DNA from: Pseudoalteromonas sp. XI10
GTDB lineage: Bacteria; Pseudomonadota; Gammaproteobacteria; Enterobacterales; Alteromonadaceae
Length of the DNA: 64,000 nucleotides
Assembly: GCF_001469895.1 (NCBI RefSeq)
Contig: NZ_LOPY01000047.1
Span: 186,001-250,000, forward strand
Direction of reading: 5' to 3'
Below are positions 37,382 to 46,351 of the stretch, one piece after another. The first letter of the stretch is position 1. Each line of letters begins with the position of its first letter. The position numbers and the translations under genes were made by a program. The notes beneath the pieces were generated by a model. That model was not told the origin of the DNA. It saw only the letters and a list, made by a program, of their open reading frames with translations, and ran no database searches.

Positions 37382-38282
37382 AATGGCTGACTCTTTGTTG
37401 TTTTTGTTGTTGTAACTTAGCGTGTAAACGCGAGCTTAAACTTTGTGGTGTATCGCCTTGCATACTTCCCACTAATGCCGCTGTTACATCTTGAAACTTC
37501 GCGTGTTTTTCACCTTCGACCTTAAATGCACAATGGCTCAGCGCCGAGGTAATTTGCGCCACCAGTTCTTTTGCTTGTACTGCGCTGGTATTTGGCATTA
37601 GCACCATAAAGCAGTCTCCTGCATAACGGCAAACGACATCGCTAAGGCGGCAATTCATCAATAAAAGCTCGCTTACTTCGCCTAGTAAGCGGTCGCCTTC
37701 GATAAAACCAAATTCAGCGTTAAAATCAGCAAAACCGCGAATATCAATGGCGGCTAGTTGCAATGGCTGTGGCTCACTTAACTGCTCTTTTAGTACATCT
37801 TGTAAGTAATCAGCCTTATACAACCCTGTTATTGAGCACACTAACTCATGCTCACGATGCTGTGCTTCACGGCGCTTTAGCTGCCTATTCAGTACGTATT
37901 GCTCTTGGTGCCACTGATAAAGTCCAAGACTTGTGAAAATCATGCCAATCGGCGCAGGCAATGATTCAATCCAAGTAAGCCACGTGTTAGTTGGTTGATG
38001 TAACCACTCATCAAATAAATCAAGGGAAGCTGAAAACATAAAAAGCCCAAGCCCAAGCACTAAAAAGCTGGTGACTTTGCCGGGCGGCCTCGAAATAAGC
38101 AGCGCAGCTATCCAAGTAAGGGTCATAAGCACAATGCCACCCTCGCCTAAAATATCTAACCATGCGATATCAGCAAAAGGCTTTAATTCTCCTGCTTGCG
38201 CGCTTAGCAAAAACGCAATTACAAACAGTGCAATAACAGCATTGGTTAAAAATCGATGATGAGTAAAAGGGTTATATCGCAT
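37365..38282 (-). CDS. Membrane protein with degenerate GGDEF domain
   Basis: A 305-residue protein with four or five N-terminal membrane helices (about 12-135) and a GGDEF-fold domain (about 150-300). The active-site loop reads Arg-Tyr-Ala-Gly-Asp-Cys-Phe instead of GG(D/E)EF, and the usual DxLTGLxNR opening is altered to SITGLYKADYLQD. Diguanylate cyclase activity is therefore unlikely; it may bind nucleotide or act as a sensor scaffold. The same membrane layout, with a similar DLFDEWLHQP segment, occurs in the intact cyclase at 45225-46133 (DFLDELVFQP), so the two look like paralogues with different fates. It is the first gene of an operon with an AraC regulator under a Pho-box promoter. 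Confidence 0.82.
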   Translation of the reverse strand: MRYNPFTHHRFLTNAVIALFVIAFLLSAQAGELKPFADIAWLDILGEGGIVLMTLTWIAALLISRPPGKVTSFLVLGLGLFMFSASLDLFDEWLHQPTNTWLTWIESLPAPIGMIFTSLGLYQWHQEQYVLNRQLKRREAQHREHELVCSITGLYKADYLQDVLKEQLSEPQPLQLAAIDIRGFADFNAEFGFIEGDRLLGEVSELLLMNCRLSDVVCRYAGDCFMVLMPNTSAVQAKELVAQITSALSHCAFKVEGEKHAKFQDVTAALVGSMQGDTPQSLSSRLHAKLQQQKQQRVSHCEAVS

Positions 38283-38346
38283 TCTCAGTACCTAACAATA
38301 ATTCACGCTGCCATGCTAACTCGTTAGCGTTTAAAGCAGCAGGGTC

Positions 38347-38380
38347 ATATTAGCTCAATGATGTGACAGCAAAACGACAG
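38347..38380 (-). promoter_or_regulatory. Pho box and -10 for degenerate-GGDEF/AraC operon
   Basis: On the minus strand: CTGTCGT (38380-38374), spacer TTTG, CTGTCAC (38369-38363), then 10 bases and TAATAT (38352-38347) as -10. This matches the PhoB pattern of two 7-mers (CTGTCAT type) 4 bases apart, replacing the -35, with the -10 about 11 bases downstream. Confidence 0.75.
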
Positions 38381-38498
38381 TCAAACCTTGTTAAACCCTT
38401 TAAGCACTGTATTTGCCTTAAAAAGATGGGGTTATTGCAGCTCAAAAGCACTTTTAAAACCCACTAATCACTTGTTTTTACTGGCTGTTAGCGATTTT

Positions 38499-38532
38499 CT
38501 GTCACATTTGCGTCATTTAAGCTGCGTACTTT
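38499..38532 (+). promoter_or_regulatory. Pho box and -10 for TonB receptor-phytase operon
   Basis: CTGTCAC (38499-38505), spacer ATTT, GCGTCAT (38510-38516), then 10 bases and TACTTT (38527-38532) as -10. It lies 51-68 bases before the TonB receptor start codon. Confidence 0.72.
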
Positions 38533-38566
38533 GCTCATCAAACCAAGGACAACCAGGAGCAAACCC

Positions 38567-40867
38567 ATGAAACAATTTAAAACGAAGGCGTTAGTAAGCG
38601 CCCTCGCCTTATGCCAATTTGCCGCTTACGCACAAGACGAACAAAGCAGCGATGAGAAAAAAGTAAAAGTCTCTGAAGAGCTTGTTGTATACGGTGAAAT
38701 TGGTTATCGCAACCGCTCACAAGAGCTGGCACCGACGCTTGAATACTCACAAGAATACTTTCAACGTTTTGAACCGCTGACTGCCGGTGATGCATTAAAA
38801 CGTGTACCGAGTGTGACGTTTTTATCGGATGTTTTAGAGTCTGATGGCGCGCGTATGCGTGGCTTAAGCCCAGCTTACACAAAGGTACTTATTAACGGTG
38901 AAGAAGTACCTGGTGCAGGTGCTGACCGCTCATTCTTTGTTGACCGTATTCCTGCTGAGCTTATTGAGCGTGTAGAAATTATTCGTGCTTCAAGTGCAAA
39001 CCGCTCTGCTGATGCCATTGCCGGCACTCTAAACATTGTATTACGTGACGGTTACAGCCTAGATGGTGGTTACCTTCGTGCGGGTGGCCTGCGTTATGAC
39101 GATGGCGAATTAAAAGAAAGCTTTGCTGGTGTATACGGCACTGAGTTTGCTGGTGGCCGTTTATTACTTGGTGCGAACTTACAAGGTCGTTATAACCCAA
39201 AACAAAAATCAAGCCTACGCTATGGCGACAGCCCAGAGAATAACGCCAATTACAAAACCGAAGAATTCGATAACCGCGAAGATCAATCAGACATCCGTGA
39301 CGGTGACGACACCTCGCTAAACGCCAGCTACGAAATAGCTTTTGATGACGGCAGCAAGTTCGATATCAGCGCAATTTGGGTAGATACCGACCGTACAGAA
39401 GATGAGCGTTCATTCGAATATGACGATCCAACAGCAATCAATAACTCAATTGTTGAAGGCGGTAACCTTGAAACCGACAACGCCAATGTATCTTTCATCG
39501 ATCAAACTAACTACAACATCAACTCGGGTTATGAGTTACCCCTTTTTGGTGGCACAAGTAAATTTAAGCTTGGTTTTGCAAGCTTTGAAGAGTCTGTTTA
39601 CGAGCAAGAAGTAGAAATCGATACTTCTGAGCTACCTATGGTGTTTGAGGAAGAAGAAGAAACCGTAGACCTTGATGACAAAGAATGGTCATTACAATGG
39701 CAACATAGCTTATTTGCAGGCGAGAGCAAAACCATACAATTCGGTGCCTTTGTCCAAGGTAAAGAGCGCGATACAGCGGTTTATCAAGCAGAAGGTGAAA
39801 GTGAACAAAGCTTTACAAGCTGGGATCAGTTCAGCAAAACACCACTGTCACTAGCAGGCTTTAACAACGAGTTTGAAGCAGCCGCCGGTGGCGTCAATAA
39901 ACTCGAAGAAGACCGCCTTGATGTATTTGCATTAGTTAAGCACGAAGACCAAGACTTCTCGTGGGAGTTAGGTGTGCGCTACGAAACAACCGACTCAACT
40001 ATTACAGACAAAGCAGAAGGTGTAAGCGCTGAAAACGATTATGACTTTTTCTTACCATCGGCCCATTTACGCTTTAACGTCTCTGAAAACGGTCGTGTCA
40101 GTGCATCTGTAGCACGTAGCTTACGACGCCCTGATTTTGATTACATCACCCCTGCTCTACTTGAAAAAGAATTAGGCGATAACGACTTTTTAGGTAACCC
40201 AGACCTACAACCAGAATCATCTTGGGGTATGGACTTAGGCTATGAATATCGCTTAGGTAAAAGCGGCGTCGTGGGTATCAATGTGTTCTACCGCGATGTG
40301 ACTGACCTTATCGAAATAGCTAATACAGGCCAACAAGGTTCAGAAGGTGATGGTACTTACATTTTGCAACCGCGTAACACCGGTGATGGCAATGTACAAG
40401 GTATCGAGCTTGATTTATCAACGCCGCTAAGCGCCATTAGCATGCCAAACACAGGGGTATTCTTTAACTACTCATGGCTTGATTCAGAAGTAGATGACAC
40501 CTTTGGTAGCCGTAAATTCAACGACCAATCTGACTATGTGTTTAACGTTGGTTTTATTCAAGACCTACCTGATTTAGGCGCTTCGTTCGGTGCAACTTAC
40601 CGTAAACAAGGTGATGCTTATGGCCGTATCGTGGGTGAAGAAGTAACCACACACTACGGCGCAGACCTTGAAGTATTTGTAGAAAAACGCTGGCAAGACG
40701 TCACGCTTCGTTTAGTGGGCTCAAACCTATTAGATGCAAGTAAAGACGAAACCTTTAACAAGTTCGACACGGTTGATGACCAAATCAACCGCGACTTTGA
40801 CGAGTATGAACTGGAGTCTGAAGAAGCAGGCCCTGTTATCCAGTTAATGCTGCGCTACGCGTTTTAA
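38567..40867 (+). CDS. TonB-dependent receptor of the phytase locus
   Basis: A 766-residue outer-membrane receptor. AGGAG (38555-38559) precedes the ATG, and the signal peptide is MKQFKTKALVSALALCQFAAYA. It has a TonB-box-like EELVVYGEIG, a plug (AGDALKRVPSVTFLSDV; VLINGEEVPGAGADRS; VEIIRASSANRSADAIAGTLNIV) and a barrel ending in IQLMLRYAF. It is followed after 58 bp by a phytase lipoprotein gene and preceded by a Pho box. Pairing of beta-propeller phytase with a TonB receptor is known in several marine and plant-associated bacteria, so uptake of inositol phosphates or their metal complexes is the likely role. Confidence 0.9.
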   Translation: MKQFKTKALVSALALCQFAAYAQDEQSSDEKKVKVSEELVVYGEIGYRNRSQELAPTLEYSQEYFQRFEPLTAGDALKRVPSVTFLSDVLESDGARMRGLSPAYTKVLINGEEVPGAGADRSFFVDRIPAELIERVEIIRASSANRSADAIAGTLNIVLRDGYSLDGGYLRAGGLRYDDGELKESFAGVYGTEFAGGRLLLGANLQGRYNPKQKSSLRYGDSPENNANYKTEEFDNREDQSDIRDGDDTSLNASYEIAFDDGSKFDISAIWVDTDRTEDERSFEYDDPTAINNSIVEGGNLETDNANVSFIDQTNYNINSGYELPLFGGTSKFKLGFASFEESVYEQEVEIDTSELPMVFEEEEETVDLDDKEWSLQWQHSLFAGESKTIQFGAFVQGKERDTAVYQAEGESEQSFTSWDQFSKTPLSLAGFNNEFEAAAGGVNKLEEDRLDVFALVKHEDQDFSWELGVRYETTDSTITDKAEGVSAENDYDFFLPSAHLRFNVSENGRVSASVARSLRRPDFDYITPALLEKELGDNDFLGNPDLQPESSWGMDLGYEYRLGKSGVVGINVFYRDVTDLIEIANTGQQGSEGDGTYILQPRNTGDGNVQGIELDLSTPLSAISMPNTGVFFNYSWLDSEVDDTFGSRKFNDQSDYVFNVGFIQDLPDLGASFGATYRKQGDAYGRIVGEEVTTHYGADLEVFVEKRWQDVTLRLVGSNLLDASKDETFNKFDTVDDQINRDFDEYELESEEAGPVIQLMLRYAF

Positions 40868-40884
40868 TACACATAAGAGTTATT

Positions 40885-40905
40885 AAGGCAGCGTATTGCT
40901 GCCTT
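40885..40905 (+). terminator. Hairpin between TonB receptor and phytase genes
   Basis: Stem AAGGCAGC / GCTGCCTT, loop GTATT, followed by GTTGT rather than a T-run. Probably a weak attenuator or mRNA-stability hairpin that sets the ratio of the two proteins. Confidence 0.45.
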
Positions 40906-40925
40906 GTTGTATATTTGGGGATCCC

Positions 40926-42854
40926 ATGAATTTTAAAAAACCACTTAATCTTGTTGCCAGTGCAGTGATGCTAAGCACCCTAGCAGCGTGTAGCCAAACA
41001 ACGGCGACCGAGGCACCAAGTAAAAACCAATTAACAGCCTTTGGCACGACTGAAAATATGCAAGGCTCACAAGCAGCAGCCCTTGCTGATGACGCTTGGC
41101 TATTAAGCTCACAAAGCCAAGGCCTGCAACTTATTGATGCCACAGGTAAACAGCACGCATTACAAAAAGGTAACTTCGAAGCGTTATCTGTTAAGGCGAT
41201 CAACAAAAACAGCTATCTTGTTGCTAGTATCGACAACGAAGCCGACCAAGCGGTGATTTTTAGCTTACAAAAAGCAGCTAAATGGCAGCTAACTGAAATT
41301 AGCCGTATCAGCCCACCAAAAGCAAAACCTGAGGCGGTGTGTTTATTTACTAACCCGACAACTCAAGCTGTTTCGGCATTTGTGGCAGACGCTCGTGGTC
41401 TTATCCGCGAAACACTGGTGTTTGATATGGCAAACAAACGCACATTAAACCTTGAATTACGCGAGTTTGCTGGTGTAAGTGAAACATCAGGCTGTGCGGT
41501 TGATGATAACAGTAAAACTCTTTATTTAAGTGAAGGCGAGCTAGGCATTTGGCAAATTAACGCAGATGCTGAATCGCGCGCCGATAAAAAGCCCGTGGCT
41601 TTGATGTCGCCATTTGGCAGCTTAGCGCCTGAAGTTGGCGGTTTAACCACAACAGATGATGGTAGCTTATGGTTCACCACCTCTGAAGATAACCAATTAC
41701 ATCGCTACGAAAAGAGTACTAAACGTTTTAACAGCTGGCAATTTGCTGGTGAACTGGCGATTGAATCTGCCGCAGTGCGCTTCAACAATAAGCAAGCTGA
41801 TATCGTGTTATACGATGACGAATCAGGTCATTATGTAAAAGGTCAAATAGATGGGCAGGCTAAACAACATAATAGTGCTAAACCAGCCGCTGTTACTTAC
41901 ATCAATGCACAAGCGCAAACCGATGCAGTACGTGCTTTTGGTGATGCCGCCGATGATCCTGCTATTTGGGTAAACCCTAATAATGCAGCTAAAAGCCTGA
42001 TCTTAGGTACCGATAAACGCCGCGGTTTAATGGTGTATGACCTTGCAGGTAAAGAGCTACAAACGCTAGAAACAGGCCGTTTAAATAATGTTGATGTGCG
42101 CCAACATGCAAGTATCAACAACGCAACAAATACCTGGATTGCAGGTAGTAACCGTACTCATAACAGCATCAGTGTTTACAGCGTCGATACTCACAATCAG
42201 GTGCAACATCTTGCTGAGCTGCCAACGACTCTAAAAGAAATTTACGGTATGTGTATGTACTCATCAAACACAGGCAACTATGTGTTTATGAATGACAAAT
42301 CAGGTCTATTTCAGCAATACAAATTAACAGGTAATAATGAGAGCGTATCAGCACAACTAGTACGCGAATTTAGTGTTCCAAGCCAACCTGAAGGTTGCAG
42401 TGCAGATGATAAAACCGCACAGCTATTTTTAGGTGAAGAAGACGAAGGTATTTGGTTTATTGGCGCTGAGCCAACAGCAGGAAATAAACCTGTAATGCTG
42501 CAAACTGTGAACGATATGTTGGTTGATGATGTAGAAGGCATGGAAATCTACCACGCAAAAGATGCCCGCTATTTAGTGGTTTCTAGCCAAGGTGATTACA
42601 GCTATGTGCTTTATAAAATTATCGATGGCAATACTCCTAGCCTTGAGTTTGCGGGTAAATTTGCAATCAGTAATAACCTAGAGTTAGCAATTGATGGCGT
42701 ATCAGAAACCGATGGCCTAACGGTAACACCAGCTGCGTTACCGGGATACCCTGAAGGGGTGCTAATTGTGCAAGATGGTTACAACCGTATGCCACAGGCA
42801 CCGCAAAACTTTAAGATTATTGACTGGCGCGAAGTAAAAAAAGCCATTCAATAA
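40926..42854 (+). CDS. Beta-propeller phytase, two-domain lipoprotein
   Basis: A 642-residue secreted lipoprotein (lipobox LAAC, Cys22). The start at 40926 begins the signal; ten earlier in-frame codons are ignored. Residues from about 320 form a complete six-bladed beta-propeller phytase: DAADDPAIWVNP, GTDKRRGLMVYDL, GRLNNVDVR, LGEEDEGIW, VEGMEIY, SSQGDYSYVLY, VSETDGLTV and PEGVLIVQDGYN are all conserved. These calcium-dependent enzymes remove phosphates from phytate. Residues about 30-315 are a second, diverged propeller-like domain with partial echoes (LSEGELGIWQI, VSETSGCAV), as in known dual-domain phytases where the first domain assists activity. Co-expression with the TonB receptor and the Pho box point to phosphate scavenging at the cell surface. 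Confidence 0.92.
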   Translation: MNFKKPLNLVASAVMLSTLAACSQTTATEAPSKNQLTAFGTTENMQGSQAAALADDAWLLSSQSQGLQLIDATGKQHALQKGNFEALSVKAINKNSYLVASIDNEADQAVIFSLQKAAKWQLTEISRISPPKAKPEAVCLFTNPTTQAVSAFVADARGLIRETLVFDMANKRTLNLELREFAGVSETSGCAVDDNSKTLYLSEGELGIWQINADAESRADKKPVALMSPFGSLAPEVGGLTTTDDGSLWFTTSEDNQLHRYEKSTKRFNSWQFAGELAIESAAVRFNNKQADIVLYDDESGHYVKGQIDGQAKQHNSAKPAAVTYINAQAQTDAVRAFGDAADDPAIWVNPNNAAKSLILGTDKRRGLMVYDLAGKELQTLETGRLNNVDVRQHASINNATNTWIAGSNRTHNSISVYSVDTHNQVQHLAELPTTLKEIYGMCMYSSNTGNYVFMNDKSGLFQQYKLTGNNESVSAQLVREFSVPSQPEGCSADDKTAQLFLGEEDEGIWFIGAEPTAGNKPVMLQTVNDMLVDDVEGMEIYHAKDARYLVVSSQGDYSYVLYKIIDGNTPSLEFAGKFAISNNLELAIDGVSETDGLTVTPAALPGYPEGVLIVQDGYNRMPQAPQNFKIIDWREVKKAIQ

Positions 42855-42864
42855 ATTACTCCGT

Positions 42865-42896
42865 AAGGGTGCTCGGTTTATCTGGGCACCTTTTTT
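42865..42896 (+). terminator. Intrinsic terminator of phytase operon
   Basis: Stem GGTGC / GCACC, with adjacent AAG and TTT extending it, followed by TTTTTTAT. It lies directly after the phytase gene. Confidence 0.75.
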
Positions 42897-42912
42897 ATCT
42901 GAACATGTTTAA

Positions 42913-44499
42913 TCAGTAAAATAAATAACTAAAACATCCAACTATTGCACCGTAAATCAGCATTGGCAAAAAGGTTTTCTTAAGCACTGGCCCTTCTTGA
43001 TTATTCACTCCAACAATACTGGCTACAGCAATAATATTGCTAATGCAGATCATATTCCCCATCGCCGCCCCCGTTGATTGCAACGCAAGCACTAAGGCTT
43101 CTGATAAGCCCACTTGCTGTGCAATACCATATTGAATACCGCCAAAGGTAAGATTAGACACGGTTGCAGAGCCAGAGAAGAAAGTCCCGAGTGCTCCCAA
43201 GTACGAGGCAAATAACACCCAGTGCTCACCGCTTAAATCAGCAAAGGTACTCGCCATATAGAATATGGGCGCATTATGACCGCCTTGCATTAAAACATTC
43301 ACCATCACCAACGCCCCGATTAAAGCGATACATGGCATAGCGATACGGCCTAAGGTGTCGGAGCACATTTGCTTTACTTGTGGCTTGCTCATTTTAAGTA
43401 ACGGCACACAGATCAACACCACCAATACAAACGGGATCAACGCTGGTACAAACAAGGTTTTATACGACCACCCCACTGAGGTGCCGAATATCTCATGTAA
43501 AGATAAGATCAGCGCTTTGCTTAATTCAAATTGTGCAAAGCCCAAATGAATACTCACCCAGAGCGTTTCGTCGTTAAGCAATGCTTTAATGCCCAACTGA
43601 TGAATACGGGTTATGACCAGCACAACAATCAAAAGTAATAACGGGAATAATGCTAAAAATAGCGCTTTGGGTGTGAGCTCAACCTTGCCTTTCGTGCTTT
43701 GTGCATTTACAGCTGACTTATCTAACCCCACTCCCCTACTTGCTAAATAGATAGTCACTAATAGACCTACTGCACCACCTATCAACGAAGGAAATTCATA
43801 GTTCCACTGGGCAAACAACCAATAAGGTAAGACACATGAAAACACACTTAAATAAATGAATACGCTATTTTGACGCACCTTTTTTAGTGGTAAAACAAGA
43901 CACAGCGCAATCATAGGAATAACCAAAGCAGCAACAACATGACACAGCGCCGTCCATCTTGAGATAGCCAGCACTTGCCCATCATCTAAGTTTAGCGCCG
44001 AAAAGCCAAACCATGTTGGTGTGCCTACTGCACCAAAGGATACGGGGATCGAGTTTAAAATAAGAGTGAAAATAATCACTTTAAAAGGCGAGAAACCAAG
44101 CCCGACCAAAATAGGCGCAGCAATAGCCGCAGGCGTGCCAAACCCCGATGCGCCTTCGAGCATAAATGCAAATGCCCAACCAATGATCATCAACTGTGCA
44201 ACTTGATTACTGCTAATTGATTCTAGCCAATGTTTTATCGTGGTTTCAGCCCCAGATATTGCCAACATTCGGTTAAGTAAAATAGCCCCTGCAATAATCG
44301 AAATGGGCGTCATAACAGACAACACACCAGCAAACGAATTAGCAAGCAACAGCCTTAAATCAGCTTGAAAGTAAAACAGTTGCAGTAAAGCAGCAAGTAG
44401 CGCTGTTATGGGTAAGGCAATATAAGAAGCGATGGGGCTGCGTTTTACCATCATCCAGATCAGCACCAAAATAGGTAGTGCAGCCACTAGGGTATTCAT
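42913..44499 (-). CDS. lctP: L-lactate permease family transporter
   Basis: A 528-residue inner-membrane protein with about 12-14 helices. It is recognised by AFMLEGASGFGTPAAIAAPILVGLGFSP and SIPVSFGAVGTPTWFGF, the hallmark repeats of the LctP/LldP lactate/glycolate:H+ symporter family, and the mirrored C-terminal GTFFSGSATVSNLTFGGIQYGIA. Length fits the family (about 530-560). No lactate dehydrogenase gene is adjacent, so the substrate (lactate, glycolate or another hydroxy acid) is inferred from family only. The gene converges on the phytase operon terminator. Confidence 0.92.
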   Translation of the reverse strand: MNTLVAALPILVLIWMMVKRSPIASYIALPITALLAALLQLFYFQADLRLLLANSFAGVLSVMTPISIIAGAILLNRMLAISGAETTIKHWLESISSNQVAQLMIIGWAFAFMLEGASGFGTPAAIAAPILVGLGFSPFKVIIFTLILNSIPVSFGAVGTPTWFGFSALNLDDGQVLAISRWTALCHVVAALVIPMIALCLVLPLKKVRQNSVFIYLSVFSCVLPYWLFAQWNYEFPSLIGGAVGLLVTIYLASRGVGLDKSAVNAQSTKGKVELTPKALFLALFPLLLLIVVLVITRIHQLGIKALLNDETLWVSIHLGFAQFELSKALILSLHEIFGTSVGWSYKTLFVPALIPFVLVVLICVPLLKMSKPQVKQMCSDTLGRIAMPCIALIGALVMVNVLMQGGHNAPIFYMASTFADLSGEHWVLFASYLGALGTFFSGSATVSNLTFGGIQYGIAQQVGLSEALVLALQSTGAAMGNMICISNIIAVASIVGVNNQEGPVLKKTFLPMLIYGAIVGCFSYLFY

Positions 44500-44580
44500 G
44501 GGTCATCCTGTTGTTTTTATTAAGCGCTTTCCTTAATTCAAAGTATAGACAGGATAACCATAATCAGTATTTTTTATTTA

Positions 44581-45165
44581 TTAAATAAGTGTACTGAGCC
44601 ACCAAAGTAACAGTACTAACACAGAAATAGCGACTAAAGCTTTGGTTTTGTGCTTTTGAATAACTCGCTCTGCCTGATTACCCGCGTAATAAACAACGGC
44701 AGCAAGGGCAAAGTAGCGGATTGAACGAGCAATAACCGTTGCCAGTAAAAATAGAAAAATTGAATACTTAGTTGCTCCAGCGGCAAGCATGGCAATTTGA
44801 AATGGGATGGGCACAATGCCGAGCGTCAATACAAACCAAAAGCCTTGTGCCTGCATTTTTTGCTTAACTTGCTCGAACTGCTCAGGGTTTGAGAAGGTAT
44901 TAATCACCCAGTCCCCCACTACATCAAATAGATAGTAGCCGAGGGCATAACCAAAAATAGCACCAATAATACAACCAATGGTCGCCATTAATGCGATTAA
45001 CCAAAGCTTTTCGCGGCGGGCTTGCATTAACGGAACAAGCACAGCTTCAAGAGGAATAGGCACTATGGTTGACTCTAAAAAGGATGCCGCCGTTATTGAT
45101 TTGAGCATATGTTTAGAGTCGATAAACTGCCGTGTTTTTTGCTTTAACTTTTTAGCAATTGCCAT
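44581..45165 (-). CDS. VTT-domain (DedA/YqaA-like) membrane protein
   Basis: A 194-residue integral membrane protein. The pattern SFLESTIVPIPLEAVLVPLMQ, then GAIFGYALGYYLFD, and GIVPIPFQIAMLAAGATKYS with two re-entrant Pro motifs (VPIP) is the VTT/SNARE-associated fold, in the YqaA subgroup. Proteins of this superfamily move phospholipids or affect membrane potential and envelope stress; the YqaA branch is poorly studied. It ends in basic plus hydrophobic helices (VIQKHKTKALVAISVLVLLLWWL). It is likely single-gene, 59 bp downstream of a diguanylate cyclase gene on the same strand. Confidence 0.8.
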   Translation of the reverse strand: MAIAKKLKQKTRQFIDSKHMLKSITAASFLESTIVPIPLEAVLVPLMQARREKLWLIALMATIGCIIGAIFGYALGYYLFDVVGDWVINTFSNPEQFEQVKQKMQAQGFWFVLTLGIVPIPFQIAMLAAGATKYSIFLFLLATVIARSIRYFALAAVVYYAGNQAERVIQKHKTKALVAISVLVLLLWWLSTLI

Positions 45166-45224
45166 TATTCATCCCTTGGAGTTTTGTTGCGATATAGGTT
45201 ACAACAAAAACCCTTAACCGTCCC

Positions 45225-46133
45225 TTACGGTTTATGAATATAACGGCTACGGCCTTGATTTTTTGCCAAATAAAGCGCTTGGTCGGCACGTTTCATGGTG
45301 TTGCTAAATGTCTCTGTAGCACGCTTAATCGCCGAACCAACACTCACGCTGAGCGTTTTACTCGGCGTCACCATCACATTATTAGCAAGGCTCAGCAGTT
45401 GCTCACAGGTAGCACGTAACTCATCAGCGTCGTCGGTGGCAACATACAATGCAAATTCTTCACCACCGATCCGTGCAAATAGAATGTCATCATTTAATGC
45501 TTGATGACACTGATAAACAAAATCTATCAATACCTGATCACCAACATCATGGCCATATTCATCATTAATCGCCTTAAAGTGATCGATATCAGCTATCACT
45601 AGGCTGTGTGGCTTATCTTGGTTTTGCTGCACATAATGATAAAAATAACGACGGTTATACGCCTTTGTTAATACATCGGTTTTTAGTTCTTCTTCAAGCT
45701 GTTCGCGGGTTTTAGCTAAGTCTGTAAGAGCAAGATAGAGACCAAACCCAGTTACTAGCATCCCTAAAGTGCGGGTAATATCTTCGATGTAAATGCCGAC
45801 CCAGATTGGTTGAAATACCAGCTCATCTAAAAAATCAAATGTAAGCCCAACGCTCCAGAGGAAGATACCTACACTCAAGAATAAGTAACTGCGCTTTGCA
45901 ACCACCGAGGTTTGCACAAACGCGAAAATACCAATCAAAATAAGCAAATTTATAGCATCACTTAATACACCATTTAAGTAAATATCGTTTTCTAGTTGAT
46001 TAAAGTAATACAGATAGGTGATCACTATCAGCAACAAAAAGGCGACAAAAGAACTAATAAAAAACTGCTTTATTAAAAGAGGGACTGAGTTTAACTCAGC
46101 CTTTATTTCTGGGGGGGATGCTTGGTTGTTCAT
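45225..46133 (-). CDS. Membrane-anchored GGDEF diguanylate cyclase
   Basis: A 302-residue protein with four or five membrane helices (about 25-145) and a C-terminal GGDEF domain (about 150-300) starting at LKTDVLTKAYNRRYF. The active loop is intact (RIGGEEFALYV), and DIDHFKAINDEYGHDVGD carries the metal-binding Asp, so cyclic di-GMP synthesis is expected. No RxxD inhibitory site is visible before the loop. The membrane part resembles that of the degenerate paralogue at 37365-38282. Signal unknown. Confidence 0.9.
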   Translation of the reverse strand: MNNQASPPEIKAELNSVPLLIKQFFISSFVAFLLLIVITYLYYFNQLENDIYLNGVLSDAINLLILIGIFAFVQTSVVAKRSYLFLSVGIFLWSVGLTFDFLDELVFQPIWVGIYIEDITRTLGMLVTGFGLYLALTDLAKTREQLEEELKTDVLTKAYNRRYFYHYVQQNQDKPHSLVIADIDHFKAINDEYGHDVGDQVLIDFVYQCHQALNDDILFARIGGEEFALYVATDDADELRATCEQLLSLANNVMVTPSKTLSVSVGSAIKRATETFSNTMKRADQALYLAKNQGRSRYIHKP

Positions 46134-46351
46134 AACTAATCACGACTACATACTGCAATAAACTAAACATTAGCAAAGCAAATTTGAAAGTGCATGATAA
46201 AGCCGCTATAAAGGGCAAAAACCAGCGTTTTGACTGGAGTAAAAAGTCTAAAAATAAGCCGTTTTAGTCAGTAAAAAAGTCTAAGTTCATGCTATTTGCC
46301 ACTAACGGTCGCAATTCTGCTGTTATTTTTTTATCATCGCTGACAATTTAA

